From assembly GCF_010119225.1 (NCBI RefSeq), contig NZ_WNKF01000007.1, forward strand, positions 186,001-250,000: 64,000 nucleotides of DNA. The letters are read 5' to 3'. The position numbers and the translations under genes are program-made. The DNA comes from Cyclobacterium roseum (GTDB lineage: Bacteria; Bacteroidota; Bacteroidia; Cytophagales; Cyclobacteriaceae). Below the pieces are notes generated by a model. It saw nothing but the letters and a program-made list of their open reading frames with translations. It did no database searches and was not told where the DNA came from. The number at the start of each line of letters is the position of its first letter. Within the stretch, counting starts at the first letter, position 1. This document shows positions 63,524 through 64,000 of this stretch, piece by piece.

Positions 63524-63841
63524 ATGAGAGCTAATCCAATACCCGAATACAGCATATCCTCTTTATCCAAACATTTGTTTTGGGAAACCCCAGTTGATTC
63601 ATTGGACTGGTGGGAAAATCGCGAATTTATCGTTGAACGAGTTATGGGATACGGGCAAATAGGAGATTGGGAAATTATTAAGCAGATATATTCAAAGGAA
63701 GAATTAAAGGAAATTGTGATGGGCATTCGGGTACTAGATGATTTTAGTATTGCTTTTTTGAGTTTAGTTTTAGATTTGCCAAAGGAAAGATTCAGATGCT
63801 ACACAGAGAAACAGTCTCAGAGGAGCTTTTGGCACTATTAG
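63524..63841 (+). CDS. DUF6922-like small protein (antitoxin position)
   Basis: Cytoplasmic protein of 105 residues. The layout LFWETPVDSLDWWENREFIVERVMGYG...EELKEIVMGIRVLDDFSIAFLSLV...KERFRCY fits the DUF6922 family, which is typically encoded just upstream of a nucleotidyltransferase AbiEii-type toxin in Bacteroidota. Here the next gene starts inside its end (47-base overlap in another frame) and carries the expected nucleotidyltransferase motif. I infer a toxin-antitoxin-like pair, with this protein as the likely antitoxin or regulator; the family's activity is not established. Confidence 0.75.
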   Translation: MRANPIPEYSISSLSKHLFWETPVDSLDWWENREFIVERVMGYGQIGDWEIIKQIYSKEELKEIVMGIRVLDDFSIAFLSLVLDLPKERFRCYTEKQSQRSFWHY

Positions 63842-64000
63842 CGTCATTAATGGCCATCAAGGAGCTTGATACACTTCGGTTGGTTGGAGGAACATCTTTG
63901 GCACTTCAGATTGGTCACCGCAATTCAGAAGATATTGATCTTTTTGGTCAACATGCCATGGATGAATTATCCCTTTCTGGAGAATTAAAAGTGTTTGACC
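63795..64000 (+). CDS. AbiEii-like nucleotidyltransferase, cut by the window end
   Basis: The first 68 codons of a gene that runs off the right edge. It begins MLHRETVSEELLALLASL and contains LVGGTSLALQIGHRNSEDIDLF, the nucleotidyltransferase active-site pattern (GGTSL then D-x-D) of the AbiEii/AbiGii toxin family. The overlap with the upstream DUF6922-like gene indicates coupled translation. Full-length proteins of this family transfer nucleotides to tRNA acceptor ends or other targets and act in abortive infection or toxin-antitoxin systems; with the C-terminal part missing this remains a family-level call. Confidence 0.8.

Overview
The window looks like chromosomal DNA from an aerobic Bacteroidota bacterium, most likely in the Cytophagales (Cyclobacteriaceae-like). 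The support is two SusC/SusD outer-membrane uptake pairs, a FecI/FecR sigma/anti-sigma pair, several predicted outer-membrane barrels and lipoproteins, AT-rich spacers without Shine-Dalgarno signals, and -7 elements of the Bacteroidota type TAnnTTTG upstream of several genes. I see no phage module, complete insertion sequence, rRNA operon or CRISPR array.

Layout. 0.2-9.0 kb: a Tat-exported Gfo/Idh/MocA oxidoreductase, then an ECF sigma factor, FecR anti-sigma factor and STN-containing SusC/SusD, a cell-surface-signalling uptake locus closed by a strong terminator. 9.1-13.5 kb: a gene remnant, a secreted TIM-barrel sugar isomerase-like protein, a Uma2 nuclease-fold protein, a zinc metallopeptidase and a lipoprotein esterase. 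13.7-17.6 kb: an operon of outer-membrane barrel, BCCT transporter and tandem universal stress protein, probably compatible-solute uptake. 17.6-29.6 kb: mostly housekeeping genes: NYN/OST-HTH RNase-like protein, a histidine kinase on the minus strand, DUF445, an EEP-family nuclease-like protein, a PI-PLC-like/rhodanese fusion lipoprotein, glycogen branching enzyme, TrkA/TrkH potassium uptake and a PhzF protein. 29.8-34.1 kb: arginine operon argB-argD-argC-argJ ending in an intrinsic terminator shared with a convergent gene.

34.2-40.0 kb: a small barrel protein, a cytochrome c / sugar-dehydrogenase-like lipoprotein, a decayed sulfatase, a short promoter-to-terminator unit with a tRNA T-arm-like segment, and a YceI / barrel / YceI-like trio. 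40.2-53.0 kb: a run of minus-strand genes: AsmA-like protein, DUF2490, an unrecognised 653-residue exported protein, a PLP arginine decarboxylase, a TPR histidine kinase, a DUF5916 protein and a TetR regulator. 53.2-61.9 kb: divergent from TetR, a second SusC/SusD pair, an alkaline-phosphatase-superfamily phosphodiesterase and a second DUF5916 protein. The TetR gene, inverted repeats in its divergent promoter region, SusCD, phosphodiesterase and two DUF5916 paralogues form a coherent candidate uptake/processing system whose substrate is unknown to me.

61.9-64.0 kb is accessory, decaying DNA: three and a half direct copies of a ~225-255-base repeat carrying C/G-rich palindromes, an internally deleted lipoprotein gene, REP-like palindromes, and at the edge a DUF6922 / AbiEii-type nucleotidyltransferase pair (toxin-antitoxin-like) cut off by the window end. 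All function calls come from motif and family recognition by eye; none was verified by a database search.
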